DNA of 64,000 nt from Neisseriales bacterium (GCA_008017145.1 SSGY01000005.1:1-64000), one strand, 5' to 3'; shown: positions 25,948 to 35,057, counted from the stretch's first letter. Notes: generated from the letters alone by a model not told the origin. Numbers and translations: made by a program.

Positions 25948-26896
25948 TTTTATTATTCCGGTTTATAATAGTGAGAAATATTTAACCCAATGCCTTGATA
26001 GTGTTTTCTCACAAAAATTTAATGATTTTGAATGCATTGTAATAAATGATCGCTCCCCAGGTAATTGCAAAAATTTAGTTCAGGATTACGCCAAAGAGCG
26101 AGGTGTCGCAATTATATATCACGAAAATATTACTAATTTGGGCTTGGGTGAGACACGTAATGTTGGTGTTGGACTAGCTTCTGGAAAGTATTTATTTTTT
26201 CTTGATAGCGATGACTATCTGGTGGAAGATGGGCTATCCGAAGCTGTTATTGCTATGCTGGGGGCAGACTTAGAGCTACTGATTTGCAATCACCAAATTT
26301 ATGAGCCGCATAATAATCTGATTAAAACCCCTTTTCCCAATATTGAACAGTCTTTTTTAATTTCTAAGTTATCAATTCCAACTTATGCATGGGGTAAATT
26401 TTTTCTGCGCGAGTATTGGCTTAAACATGACTTTCGTTTTGAAAGTATTTATGCCGAAGATTTACAACTAATTCCACTGGTAATTTGCTTGGCTAAATCA
26501 GTAAAAATTAGTAATCAACCGTTATGTATTTACCGAACAAACTTCTTATCGCTAACCCACCGCTTTTATCCGTGGCAAAATATATGGTATTTATTAAGTT
26601 CACTCCATGGTAAATTTGTTAAGTCTGATTTGCTAGATGATGAATCTACGGTATTCCTGCTATCGAGCTTTTATAATTTAACTAAAGTAATCGGTTTAGG
26701 ATTTCATCGTTATTTGTTTTATAAACAATTTATTACTTTGGTGAGTACAATCCCGCAAACAAAATACTTTGCGGAACCATTGGTGAATAACTCAAAACGT
26801 AAAAAACTACAGAAAATTTATGCAAGTAACGGTTGGTATTTATTTAAACCCAATACTCGCTACTGGAAATTTTTAGTCACCAAGATATTTCGATGA
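25937..26896 (+). CDS. Glycosyltransferase family 2
   Basis: The product is 319 aa. GT2 motifs: MLISFIIPVYNSEKYLTQCLDSVFSQ, VINDRSPGNC (usually DDGSxD, here NDRSPG) and LFFLDSDDYL (DxD). Further on, YAEDLQLIPLVICLA resembles the catalytic ED region. The start overlaps the ligase gene by 11 bp, suggesting translational coupling. Specificity is unknown. Confidence 0.87.
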   Translation: MLISFIIPVYNSEKYLTQCLDSVFSQKFNDFECIVINDRSPGNCKNLVQDYAKERGVAIIYHENITNLGLGETRNVGVGLASGKYLFFLDSDDYLVEDGLSEAVIAMLGADLELLICNHQIYEPHNNLIKTPFPNIEQSFLISKLSIPTYAWGKFFLREYWLKHDFRFESIYAEDLQLIPLVICLAKSVKISNQPLCIYRTNFLSLTHRFYPWQNIWYLLSSLHGKFVKSDLLDDESTVFLLSSFYNLTKVIGLGFHRYLFYKQFITLVSTIPQTKYFAEPLVNNSKRKKLQKIYASNGWYLFKPNTRYWKFLVTKIFR

Positions 26897-26945
26897 GTGC
26901 AATAATCATCCATAGTCTTGATGAGTTGTATTTCACAGGTGCTGA

Positions 26946-27335
26946 TTGCAAATAATAAAGCTGTTCAGTAGGTATAAAGGATTAAGGTTTTTACTCACTG
27001 GTGGAATTAATACTATTATTTGCTTGATTTTGTTTGCTATATTAATTAATATTGGATTAAACTACTTATTAGCCAGCACAATGATATTTATTTTTGGTGT
27101 TATTGAGGGATATTTATTAAGTGCCGTATTAGTCTTTAGGCATAAAATTAATTTCAGACCTTTGTTACGTTACTCCTTAGTTTATCTTGTATCGTATGCG
27201 ATCAATATAACACTCATTTATATTTGTGTCGATTTTATTAAGTTAAGTGAGCTTAATGGGCAAATTCTTACTTCACTGTTGGTAGCAGCTTTGAATTATG
27301 CATTAGTCAAAAAATTAGTCTTTAAAATTAATTAG
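26946..27335 (+). CDS. GtrA-family membrane protein
   Basis: The product is 129 aa with four hydrophobic segments and the pattern FLLTGGINTIICLILFAIL at residues 15-33, typical of GtrA/DPMS proteins. These are thought to flip or help transfer polyprenyl-phosphate-linked sugars. It starts at TTG 26946 with CAGG 8 bp upstream; no better start is seen. It lies between two GT2 genes, which fits a polyprenyl-phosphate-sugar modification of the surface glycan. Confidence 0.78.
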   Translation: MQIIKLFSRYKGLRFLLTGGINTIICLILFAILINIGLNYLLASTMIFIFGVIEGYLLSAVLVFRHKINFRPLLRYSLVYLVSYAINITLIYICVDFIKLSELNGQILTSLLVAALNYALVKKLVFKIN

Positions 27336-27362
27336 GATTAGTTATTTAATACAGAGATAATT

Positions 27363-28202
27363 ATGAAAATAAGTTTGATAATTTCAACCTATAATCGACC
27401 AGATACCTTGGAACTAGTTTTAATGAGTGTTGCGAAACAAATTATTCCGAGCGGCTTAGTGCTAGAAGTCTTAGTCGCAGACGATGGTTCTGGTATTGAA
27501 ACAAAGTCTTTAGTTACTAGATTTCAACAAGATTTTCCTTTTGAGTTATTACATATTTGGCACGAAGATCTTGGCTTTCGTTTGGCGGCAATTCGTAATT
27601 TAGCAACAAGTAAATCCAGTGGTGAATATTTAATTTTTATTGATGGTGATTGTTTAATAGCGCCTGATTTTATTTTAAATCAAACTCAACTAGCAGAAAA
27701 AGGTTGTTTCGTTGGTGGTAATCGAGTGCTACTTAGTGAGTCATACACAGAATCCGTGCTGAATAATAAATTAATCAATATTGCGACTACCTCTGTTATC
27801 TCTTCAATCTTAGCTAGGTTAAGTGGTAAAACTAATAAATGGCTACCTGCATTACGTCTGAATCCTTTAGCCTCGTGGCGTAAAAAGTATGTTCAAAACT
27901 GGCGGCGTCCTAAAGGGTGTAATATGGCATTGTGGCGACAAGATTGTTTAGCTGTGAATGGTTTTGATGAAGGATTTGCTGGTTGGGGGCATGAAGATGC
28001 TGATTTTTTAGTACGCTTGCTCCATGCTGGTATCCAAATAAAAGACGGTCGTTTTGCCGCACCTGTCTATCATCTGTGGCATAAAGTCAATGACCGTAGT
28101 AATGAAGCCGAAAATATGGCGCGCTTAATGGAACGTGTGAATGATAAAGATTTTATTCGTGCAGCTGATGGTGTCGATAAATATCTAACTAATAAAGCTT
28201 AG
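27363..28202 (+). CDS. Glycosyltransferase family 2 with GT7-like C-terminal motif
   Basis: The product is 279 aa. It opens with MKISLIISTYNRPDTLELVL and has VADDGSGIET and LIFIDGDCLI (DxD), then PKGCNMALWRQDCLAVNGFDEGFAGWGHEDADFLVRLLHAG. The GWGHEDxDF block is the galactosyltransferase-type C-terminal motif found in chondroitin-synthase-like GT2 enzymes. It is the last glycosyltransferase of the island, and nothing co-directional follows within 350 bp. Confidence 0.88.
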   Translation: MKISLIISTYNRPDTLELVLMSVAKQIIPSGLVLEVLVADDGSGIETKSLVTRFQQDFPFELLHIWHEDLGFRLAAIRNLATSKSSGEYLIFIDGDCLIAPDFILNQTQLAEKGCFVGGNRVLLSESYTESVLNNKLINIATTSVISSILARLSGKTNKWLPALRLNPLASWRKKYVQNWRRPKGCNMALWRQDCLAVNGFDEGFAGWGHEDADFLVRLLHAGIQIKDGRFAAPVYHLWHKVNDRSNEAENMARLMERVNDKDFIRAADGVDKYLTNKA

Positions 28203-28558
28203 AGCTATACAAAAATGCTACAAGAATATTTTAAACGGCTTTCAATACCTTAATCCGTGGTCTTAGTAATCGCTCACTCTCAATAGTTTTCGTGGTTAAC
28301 TTACTGAAATTAATTTGATATTTATATATGGTTTAAGGTGTTTAATTGCATCGTTATCTATTTTGTCACGTATTGAAATTATATGTCATATTCTAAGATA
28401 CAAATTTGCATGATTGTTATACGCTTTTAGATGTTGTGTAATAATCCTTAAATGATTTATAATTCCATCAGAATATGTTGTGAGCGTACATAGGCTGGGC
28501 TTTTATATAGTAAGTAATCTCAAATATATCAATGAAATATTTTTCACAGGAGAGTATC
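28203..28558 (+). other. Intergenic region with the chitinase-gene promoter
   Basis: I see no gene here. TTGTGT at 28434-28439 and TATAAT at 28458-28463 (18-bp spacer) form a probable promoter about 95 bp before the chitinase-like gene, leaving a leader of roughly 90 nt. No clear terminator for the upstream operon was found. Confidence 0.45.
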
Positions 28559-29959
28559 ATGCAAAAGAAACTTATAGGACTTTTGCTCGTTAGCAGTTTA
28601 ATGACTTATGCTGCAAGTGCTGCACAATTATCATGCCTAACAAACATTATGAGTGCTGCAAAATTTGAGGAAATTTATCCAACTGATGCTACCAAAATTA
28701 TGCCGGGAAGTTGTACCCAAGAGAAAATTAACAGCGGTGGCTGTACATTTGGAGGTGAAGATCCAGCAACCACTAAAAAAAATTATAGTAAACCAAATTA
28801 CTATACTTATGCTAATTTAGAAAAAGCATTCAATAACTTATTTGTGGCGCAGAATTATGTAGTTCCATTTTGTAGTAGCAATAGTTTAAATAACTATCGT
28901 GAGTTAGCTGCGTTTTTAGCTAATATTAATCAGGAAACAAATGGTGCGTCACCTCCAAGTTTTAATGCCGATGGGAGTTTTACTGCAACGGGTGCTGGTG
29001 CGCAAGGCGCGGGCTATGGATTAACTACTATTAGTGAGGGTGATTGCGCGGGTAAAGCTGATTGTTCTGCTTATGGGACGAAACAAGGATTCTGTCAGAA
29101 TACAGATAAAAGTGTGACCATAAATGGTGCATGTGGAAATAGTGAAGTAGGATTCTGCCAACAAGCGAAAATATATTGCCATGATGGCGTAGCTGTTTCA
29201 TCGCCTTATTATGGACGTGGTGCAAAACAGTTAACGTATGCTTATAACTATGTATTTTATGGTAGCAAAATTAATCCTAGCGCAAAATTACAATTAGCAA
29301 ATAATCCTAATTTGCTTAACTCAGATGGTGCTCTTGGGTGGGCAACAGGATTGGCTTATTGGTCTATCCCATTTGAGGAAGCAAATGGTAGCAAAAAACC
29401 TTCTATGCATGAGGGGATGTTTGCTCCAACTCATACCGGAAGACCCGAGTTTGACAATGAGATTGGTTTTGGTAAGACGATTAATATAATTAACGGAGGT
29501 GTAGAGTGCGGGAAGTCAAACACCTCAATCAAAGGAACTACCCTCAATAGGATTAATAGCTATATTGAGTTGATGATACGTTTTGACCCTAGTGCAATTA
29601 AAAATGTTGTGGTTACCAAAAATGATGGCTCAACTAATACATTTGATAATGCATCTTTAAGAGCTAATATAAAAAATAATTTGATTAAGAAGTATAAAGG
29701 TCCAAATGGTAATGACCGCAATTCCGATTATAGCGATTATCAACCTAGCTGGACTAAGGGAAAGTGGGCTAATGGGAAGTATAACAGCTTTGCCTTGCTT
29801 CAAGAATATTATTTTGCTCCAGATACCGTGAAGCCATCGGATGGTCCCAATTTGTATAATAATGGTACGACTAAATTGAAAAAAATTGTTATGAATTATA
29901 CCAATGGTACTAGTGAACGTTTAGATTGTAGCGGTATAATGAATAATGATGGTAAGTAA
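28559..29959 (+). CDS. Secreted GH19 chitinase-like protein
   Basis: The product is 466 aa from ATG 28559; AGGAGA at 28548-28553 fixes this start rather than an in-frame ATG at 28532. A cleavable signal peptide precedes AASA-AQL (about residue 21). The GH19 landmarks are in order: FLANINQETNGASPPSF (catalytic Glu in the QET segment), YYGRGAKQLTYAYNY, LGWATGLAYWSIP, MHEGMFAPT and GFGKTINIINGGVECG. GH19 enzymes cleave chitin or sometimes peptidoglycan. Many cysteines suggest disulfides in an exported protein. No carbohydrate-binding module is obvious; the C-terminal 90 residues are unassigned. Confidence 0.87.
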   Translation: MQKKLIGLLLVSSLMTYAASAAQLSCLTNIMSAAKFEEIYPTDATKIMPGSCTQEKINSGGCTFGGEDPATTKKNYSKPNYYTYANLEKAFNNLFVAQNYVVPFCSSNSLNNYRELAAFLANINQETNGASPPSFNADGSFTATGAGAQGAGYGLTTISEGDCAGKADCSAYGTKQGFCQNTDKSVTINGACGNSEVGFCQQAKIYCHDGVAVSSPYYGRGAKQLTYAYNYVFYGSKINPSAKLQLANNPNLLNSDGALGWATGLAYWSIPFEEANGSKKPSMHEGMFAPTHTGRPEFDNEIGFGKTINIINGGVECGKSNTSIKGTTLNRINSYIELMIRFDPSAIKNVVVTKNDGSTNTFDNASLRANIKNNLIKKYKGPNGNDRNSDYSDYQPSWTKGKWANGKYNSFALLQEYYFAPDTVKPSDGPNLYNNGTTKLKKIVMNYTNGTSERLDCSGIMNNDGK

Positions 29960-30206
29960 TACCATAGTCTTTATTTAATAAGTTTATGTATTGTGTATTT
30001 CTTAAGCAAAATAAATTAGCCATCAGTAGCTAAGTGAGATTATTTTCAAATGTTTTCATAAGTTAAGCTGTTGGCTACATGTTTCTATGTCTATGATATG
30101 GAGATACATACCCCTTAAGAAGTAATAGAATACAAGAGCTGTAGATATAGTCTATGAATCCCCATTGGGCTGTAAAAATAGTAAAGATTTTGCCAAGTAA
30201 ATATGC
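29960..30206. other. Intergenic region upstream of rpmI
   Basis: No gene or convincing terminator was seen between the chitinase-like gene and the rpmI promoter. Confidence 0.4.
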
Positions 30207-30212
30207 TATAAT
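30207..30212 (+). promoter_or_regulatory. Probable -10 of rpmI-rplT
   Basis: TATAAT at 30207-30212 has no clear -35 at standard spacing. It implies a leader of about 90 nt that contains the folded element at 30231-30276. Confidence 0.5.
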
Positions 30213-30230
30213 CTTTCCCTCAAAAAGGTG

Positions 30231-30276
30231 GATAGTTTAGGTTCCTCAAGTTCTCGTTATGCGAGCACCTGCTATC
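30231..30276 (+). promoter_or_regulatory. Structured rpmI-rplT mRNA leader, candidate L20 regulatory element
   Basis: Nested pairing is visible: GATAG (30231-30235) with CTATC (30272-30276), AGGT (30239-30242) with ACCT (30267-30270), and CTCG (30253-30256) with CGAG (30262-30265) around TTATG. A 10-nt bulge sits on the left arm. Ribosomal protein L20 autoregulates this operon in other bacteria through structured mRNA, so an autogenous role is plausible. I have not matched it to a known L20 leader family. Confidence 0.5.
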
Positions 30277-30310
30277 TGAATAAAAACTGCGATTAAAAAA
30301 GGTGCATTAC

Positions 30311-30508
30311 ATGCCTAAAATGAAATCAAAGTCTGGTGCGAAAAAACGCTTTATCGTTCAAGGTAGTGGCGGCATCAAACGTTCTAAAGCATTCAAACGT
30401 CATATTTTGACTAAGAAAACAACTAAAAACAAACGTCAATTACGTGGTACAGTACAAGTGAATCCTAGCGATATGGGTCATGTACGTAGCATGTTACCTT
30501 ACGCATAA
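30311..30508 (+). CDS. rpmI: 50S ribosomal protein L35
   Basis: The product is 65 aa, starting [14 protein letters not shown], the conserved L35 N-terminus. It is strongly basic, with [21 protein letters not shown] 30311 follows AAGGTG; a GTG at 30302 would add three residues but would use the ribosome site itself. It is followed by rplT after 17 bp. infC, normally directly upstream, has been separated from it. Confidence 0.97.
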   Translation: MPKMKSKSGAKKRFIVQGSGGIKRSKAFKRHILTKKTTKNKRQLRGTVQVNPSDMGHVRSMLPYA

Positions 30509-30525
30509 ATTGAAGGAGTTATAGA

Positions 30526-30882
30526 ATGCCTAGAGTAAAACGTGGTGTCATCGCGCGTGCGCGTCACAAAAAAATTATCGCTTTAGCTAAAGGCTATCGC
30601 GGTCGTCGCAACAACGTATTCCGTGTTGCTAAAGAAGCGGTTATGAAAGCGGGGCAATATGCTTACCGTGATCGCCGTCAAAGAAAACGTCAATTCCGTA
30701 GTCTATGGATTGCGCGGATTAATGCTGGTTGCCGTGAGTTAGGTTTAACTTATAGCCGTTTTATTAACGGTTTAGCTAAAGCTGAGGTTGCTGTAGATCG
30801 TAAAGTATTGTCTGATTTGGCGATTAATGACAAATTTGCATTTGCTAAATTTGTAGAGATTGCTAAAAGCAAGCTAGCGTAA
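30526..30882 (+). CDS. rplT: 50S ribosomal protein L20
   Basis: The product is 118 aa, the standard length. It opens [16 protein letters not shown], then [42 protein letters not shown], the L20 signature. L20 is an early assembly protein of the large subunit and a known translational repressor of its own operon in several bacteria. It is preceded by AAGGAG. A terminator follows at 30907. Confidence 0.98.
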   Translation: MPRVKRGVIARARHKKIIALAKGYRGRRNNVFRVAKEAVMKAGQYAYRDRRQRKRQFRSLWIARINAGCRELGLTYSRFINGLAKAEVAVDRKVLSDLAINDKFAFAKFVEIAKSKLA

Positions 30883-30888
30883 TTACGC
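30877..30888. repeat. Perfect 12-bp palindrome at the rplT stop codon
   Basis: GCGTAATTACGC at 30877-30888 is fully self-complementary. It includes the rplT stop codon and lies about 22-33 bp before the predicted start of the next transcript. It may be an operator or a chance palindrome. Confidence 0.35.
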
Positions 30889-30897
30889 GAATTGCTT

Positions 30898-30935
30898 TAT
30901 AATAACGGGGGCTATAAATAGCTCCCTATTTTTTT
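30898..30935 (+). terminator. -10 element plus terminator between rplT and the LOG gene
   Basis: The terminator stem is GGGGGCTAT (30907-30915) with ATAGCTCCC (30918-30926), allowing one G-U pair, followed by TATTTTTTT. TATAAT at 30898-30903 begins 9 bp before the stem, so transcription from it should start inside the left arm. Confidence 0.8.
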
Positions 30936-30949
30936 GTCTATGGGAAACA

Positions 30950-31633
30950 ATGGAAAAATTTTTAATCAATGATCCTCACGTTCAGCAACGGGTAGTTAAT
31001 TCACTGGAGAAACTTTGGGATTTAACCGATGATTTGGTGGAGTTTTATCCACGCTATCAAGAGTATACAGTGACAGTGTTTGGCTCGGCAAGAATTGCTG
31101 AGGATTCACTTGTTTATAAAGATGTTTTTGATTTCGCTTCTAATTTGGCACGGTTGGAGTGTAATGTAGTAACTGGTGGTGGACCTGGGGTAATGGAGGC
31201 GGCTAATCGTGGAGCTATAGCTGGGAAACTAGCTCAGTCGCCAGTAAAGTCGGTGGGAATTAATATTGAATTACCTTTTGAGCAAAAAAATAACCCTTAC
31301 TTGGATGAATCATTTCCACATAAGACATTTTTCACCAGATTACAGCACTTTACGGCTGTATCTGATTGTTTTGTGGCATTTTATGGTGGAATTGGCACGG
31401 TTTTAGAAATATTAACTATTTTACAGCTAATGCAAGTTAAAAAAATTGATAATCGCAAACTTATTTTAGTTGGTAGCATGTGGCCTGGATTAATTAAATG
31501 GTTTGAGGCAGAAATGTTAAACGATGATATGCAGCTTATTCATAGTGGTGATTTAGTGATACCAAAGTTGGTAGATCATTATCAAGATGCTTTGGAGATT
31601 ATTAAGCAGCATAAAGTACAACAAGATTTATAG
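30950..31633 (+). CDS. LOG-family (TIGR00730-like) nucleotide 5'-monophosphate phosphoribohydrolase-like protein
   Basis: The product is 227 aa with a Rossmann-like fold. The family motifs are TVFGSARIAEDS, VVTGGGPGVMEAANRGA and AFYGGIGTVLEILTILQLMQ (the usual PGGxGTxxE, here YGGIGTVLE). Members cleave the N-glycosidic bond of purine nucleotides (cytokinin-like substrates) and were once labelled lysine decarboxylases. The changed first residue of the PGG motif may mark a subgroup. It lies 22 bp before pheS and is probably cotranscribed with pheST-ihfA. Confidence 0.82.
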   Translation: MEKFLINDPHVQQRVVNSLEKLWDLTDDLVEFYPRYQEYTVTVFGSARIAEDSLVYKDVFDFASNLARLECNVVTGGGPGVMEAANRGAIAGKLAQSPVKSVGINIELPFEQKNNPYLDESFPHKTFFTRLQHFTAVSDCFVAFYGGIGTVLEILTILQLMQVKKIDNRKLILVGSMWPGLIKWFEAEMLNDDMQLIHSGDLVIPKLVDHYQDALEIIKQHKVQQDL

Positions 31634-31655
31634 ATAATATAATTATGGAATCAAT

Positions 31656-32648
31656 ATGGAACAATTAAACTCGGTTTTAGCGGCTGGATTGAGCGAGCTG
31701 CAACAAGCTGCTTCTTTGCATGAATTAGAGCAGCTGAAGTCACGCTACATTGGTAAACAAGGGCAAATTACGCTGTTTATGCAAAAGCTAAAAGAAATTG
31801 CGCCTGAAGAACGTAAAGCATATGGTGCACAAGTCAATCAAATTAAGACCCAGTTTGAAGCTGCGTTAATTGCGCGCCGCGATGAATTAAGCGTCGCTGA
31901 GTTAGCAGCTAAGCTAGCAAGCGAAAGTATTGATGTTTCATTGCCTGGTCGAGGAATTTCACGTGGTAGTCTGCATCCAATAACGCTTGGCTTTAATCGG
32001 CTGATTGCGATTTTTGCGCAGCTTGGTTTTGCTGTTGCTGATGGTCCAGAAATCGAAACTGATTACTATAATTTTAAAGCGTTAAATATCCCAGATAATC
32101 ATCCAGCACGCGCGATGCAAGATACCTTTTATACCGAATCTGGTAATGTGCTACGCACTCATACATCACCCCTTCAGGTTCGATATGCTGAAAATCGTAA
32201 TCCACCAATTAAAGTTATTGCTCCAGGACGGGTTTATCGCGTTGATATGGATGCTACACACAGCCCAATGTTTCATCAAATGGAGTTGTTATGGATTGAC
32301 AAAGGAATTAGTTTTGCCAATTTTAAAGCTGTGATTAGTGAATTTATGCGTAAGTTTTTCGAAGATGATAGTTTGAAAGTCCGCTTTAGAGCATCATTTT
32401 TCCCTTTTACGGAACCTTCAGCTGAGGTAGATATTTATTTTGCCAAAACTGGCAAGTGGCTAGAAGTTGGTGGCTGCGGAATGGTGCATCCTTGCGTATT
32501 AAATTATATGAATATATCGGCAGAAGAGTATAGTGGCTTTGCATTTGGTTTTGGCGTTGATCGTTTGACAATGCTTAAGTATGGCATTACAGACTTGCGT
32601 TTGATGTTTGATAACGATTTAGACTTTTTAACGCAATTTAAGGGTTAG
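31656..32648 (+). CDS. pheS: Phenylalanyl-tRNA synthetase alpha subunit
   Basis: The product (330 aa) is the catalytic subunit that charges tRNA-Phe, as an alpha2beta2 enzyme with PheT. It has an N-terminal coiled-coil (about 1-85) for tRNA binding, then the class II core: HPITLGFNRLIAIF, GPEIETDYYNFKALNIP, DTFYTESGNVLRTHTSPLQVR (motif 2 region), HSPMFHQMELLWID, EVGGCGMVHPCVL and FGFGVDRLTML (motif 3). It is 6 bp before pheT. Confidence 0.98.
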   Translation: MEQLNSVLAAGLSELQQAASLHELEQLKSRYIGKQGQITLFMQKLKEIAPEERKAYGAQVNQIKTQFEAALIARRDELSVAELAAKLASESIDVSLPGRGISRGSLHPITLGFNRLIAIFAQLGFAVADGPEIETDYYNFKALNIPDNHPARAMQDTFYTESGNVLRTHTSPLQVRYAENRNPPIKVIAPGRVYRVDMDATHSPMFHQMELLWIDKGISFANFKAVISEFMRKFFEDDSLKVRFRASFFPFTEPSAEVDIYFAKTGKWLEVGGCGMVHPCVLNYMNISAEEYSGFAFGFGVDRLTMLKYGITDLRLMFDNDLDFLTQFKG

Positions 32649-32654
32649 TTTACG

Positions 32655-35033
32655 ATGAAAATATCATGGAATCATTTGCAAAGTTTTTTTGCGGATAAAT
32701 TAGACAAAGAATTTGTGCTTGAACGATTGACAATGGCAGGGCTTGAAGTTGAAGATGAAACGCCTGTAGCACCAATTTTTAGCGGAATTGTAATTGGCGA
32801 AGTTGTGGAATGTGTTAAACATCCAGATGCCGATAAACTTTCGTTATGCAAGGTAAATGTTGCTGAGGCAGAACCATTGCAGATAATTTGTGGTGCTTCC
32901 AATGTTGCCGTTGGAGTTAAAGTGCCATGTGCTAAAGTTGGGGCAGTTTTGCCCGGAGATTTTAAAATTACTGAACGTAAAATGCGTGGAATAGTTTCTT
33001 ACGGTATGTTATGTAGCGGTGATGAAATTGGTTGTCCTAGTGATGTAGACGGATTGCTCTTACTAGATGCTGATGCTCCAGTTGGCAAGGATATCCGCGA
33101 GCACCTTGATTTAGACGACAGTATTGTTGAATTTAAAATTACACCCAACCGTGGAGATTGCCTATCTTATCGTGGTTTAGCGCGTGAGGTAGCTGCACTG
33201 ACAGGCAACGTACTTAAGCCTAGCGTTAATACAGTAAACAATCTAAATAAGTTGAGTGATACATTGAAGTTAGAAGTGCTAGCAGTAAATGAATGCCCTC
33301 ATTATGTTGGTTTAGTAATTAATGATATTGATAATAAAATTACTTCGCCAGATTGGTTAGTTCGGATACTGGAGCGTAGTGGAGTGAGATCTATTTCTCC
33401 GTTAGTTGATATCGCCAATTATGTAATGTTAGCTTTAGGGCAGCCATTACATACCTTTGATCTAGCTAAAGTAGCTTCAGGTGTTAAAGTACGAATGGCT
33501 GCATCAGGTGAAGAGCTTAAACTAATTGATGCTAGTACAGCTAAATTACAAACTAACACACTAATAATTGCGGATGGTGAGAATAAGCCTGTTGCGATTG
33601 CTGGTGTAATGGGAAGCTTGGATTCTGGTGTTTCTGTTGATACTACTGCGCTATTATTAGAAAGTGCATTTTTTGCTCCAGATGTTATTCAGGGCAAAGC
33701 TAAGCTTTATGGTTTAAGCTCTGATGCTGCATTTAGGTTTGAGCGTGGGGTTGACCCCGAACTTCAGCACGATGCAATTAATCTTGCCGCACAATTAATC
33801 GTAGATATTTGTGGTGGTAGAATCGGTGAGTATATTCATTTCTCAAATAATTCTGCTGGGGCTGAAACACAAAAAATAAACTTAAGTTTCAAAGAGATTG
33901 ATACTTTTATTGGGCAATCTATTCCTGTTGTAGCTATTATACAAATTTTAACTAATTTAGGTTGTATCTGCGATGTTAATGGCGATTTATTGGTGGTTAC
34001 CCCTCCAAGCTATCGCTTTGACTTACGTATTAAGCAGGATATCATTGAAGAAATCATTCGCGTTTATGGTTATGATCGTATTGAAGCCAAGATGCCAGTT
34101 TTGGAACACTCATTAGAAGCTTTGGATCCTAAGTTACACAAAATTGCAAATTTGAAGCAAACTATGGTTGCGTATGGCTTTAGTGAAATTATTAGCTATG
34201 CATTTATTGAAGAGAAATATGCCAAGTTGTTTTCAACTCCAGCAATAGAGGTCGTTCGTCTGCAAAACCCAATTGCAGGTTTGAACGTTATGCGCAGCAA
34301 TTTAATTTCTGGTTTGATAAAAAGCTTGCAATATAATGTTAATCGAGCTCAAGATTCTGTGCGCTTGTTTGAATTAGCACGAGTATTTCATGGTGAAAAT
34401 GTTGATGCTCAACCATTACATTTGGCTGGATTAATCTATGGTAAATACCTACCTTCGAATTGGGCTTTAGCTTCTCGTGAGGTTGATTTTTATGATTTAA
34501 GTCACGTTTTGCAAGAGTTATTAGCCGTTTTTGGAAAGGTAGAGCTTAGAGCTATTGATTCCAATGGCGGTGCAGAATACATGCATCCAGGCAGAACTGC
34601 GGATGTTCTATTGAATAATAGTCAAGTTGGTTATATTTGTCAACTTCATCCTTCATTGGGTGGTGAGCTGGGGTTAGATGTCCTTCCATATGTTTTTGAA
34701 ATTAATGTTGAGGCATTTGCAGAGAGCAAAAATGTTTCATTGCAAAATATAAGCAAATTTCAAAAAATAAGTCGTGACTTGGCTTTCGTTTTAGATAAAA
34801 ATATAGAAGTTGGTGTAATTTTACAACGAATTGCACAATTAAAAATCAGAGAGTTGATTGATTTTAATGTGTTTGATATTTTTAGTGGTGGTTCTTTAAG
34901 TGCTAATGAGAAAAGCGTAGCTGTAAATTTTGTTTTTCAGTCTGATAAGACGCTTAGCGATGAGGATGTTAACCCTGTGCTAGAGCAAATTAAGAATTTA
35001 GTAATAAATGAGTTTAACGGTAATTTAAGATAA
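32655..35033 (+). CDS. pheT: Phenylalanyl-tRNA synthetase beta subunit
   Basis: The product is 792 aa, the normal length. An N-terminal OB-type tRNA-binding domain (about 40-150, HPDADKLSLCKVNVAEAEPLQIICGASNV) is followed by the B3/B4 editing region, the B5 domain, a class II-like core (FRFERGVDPE, NRGDCLSYRGLAREVAAL) and a C-terminal anticodon-binding domain (about 700-792, FQKISRDLAFVLDKNIEVG). It needs PheS for aminoacylation. ihfA follows after 24 bp. Confidence 0.98.
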   Translation: MKISWNHLQSFFADKLDKEFVLERLTMAGLEVEDETPVAPIFSGIVIGEVVECVKHPDADKLSLCKVNVAEAEPLQIICGASNVAVGVKVPCAKVGAVLPGDFKITERKMRGIVSYGMLCSGDEIGCPSDVDGLLLLDADAPVGKDIREHLDLDDSIVEFKITPNRGDCLSYRGLAREVAALTGNVLKPSVNTVNNLNKLSDTLKLEVLAVNECPHYVGLVINDIDNKITSPDWLVRILERSGVRSISPLVDIANYVMLALGQPLHTFDLAKVASGVKVRMAASGEELKLIDASTAKLQTNTLIIADGENKPVAIAGVMGSLDSGVSVDTTALLLESAFFAPDVIQGKAKLYGLSSDAAFRFERGVDPELQHDAINLAAQLIVDICGGRIGEYIHFSNNSAGAETQKINLSFKEIDTFIGQSIPVVAIIQILTNLGCICDVNGDLLVVTPPSYRFDLRIKQDIIEEIIRVYGYDRIEAKMPVLEHSLEALDPKLHKIANLKQTMVAYGFSEIISYAFIEEKYAKLFSTPAIEVVRLQNPIAGLNVMRSNLISGLIKSLQYNVNRAQDSVRLFELARVFHGENVDAQPLHLAGLIYGKYLPSNWALASREVDFYDLSHVLQELLAVFGKVELRAIDSNGGAEYMHPGRTADVLLNNSQVGYICQLHPSLGGELGLDVLPYVFEINVEAFAESKNVSLQNISKFQKISRDLAFVLDKNIEVGVILQRIAQLKIRELIDFNVFDIFSGGSLSANEKSVAVNFVFQSDKTLSDEDVNPVLEQIKNLVINEFNGNLR

Positions 35034-35057
35034 TATTAATTTTTTGAGGTATTTTAT

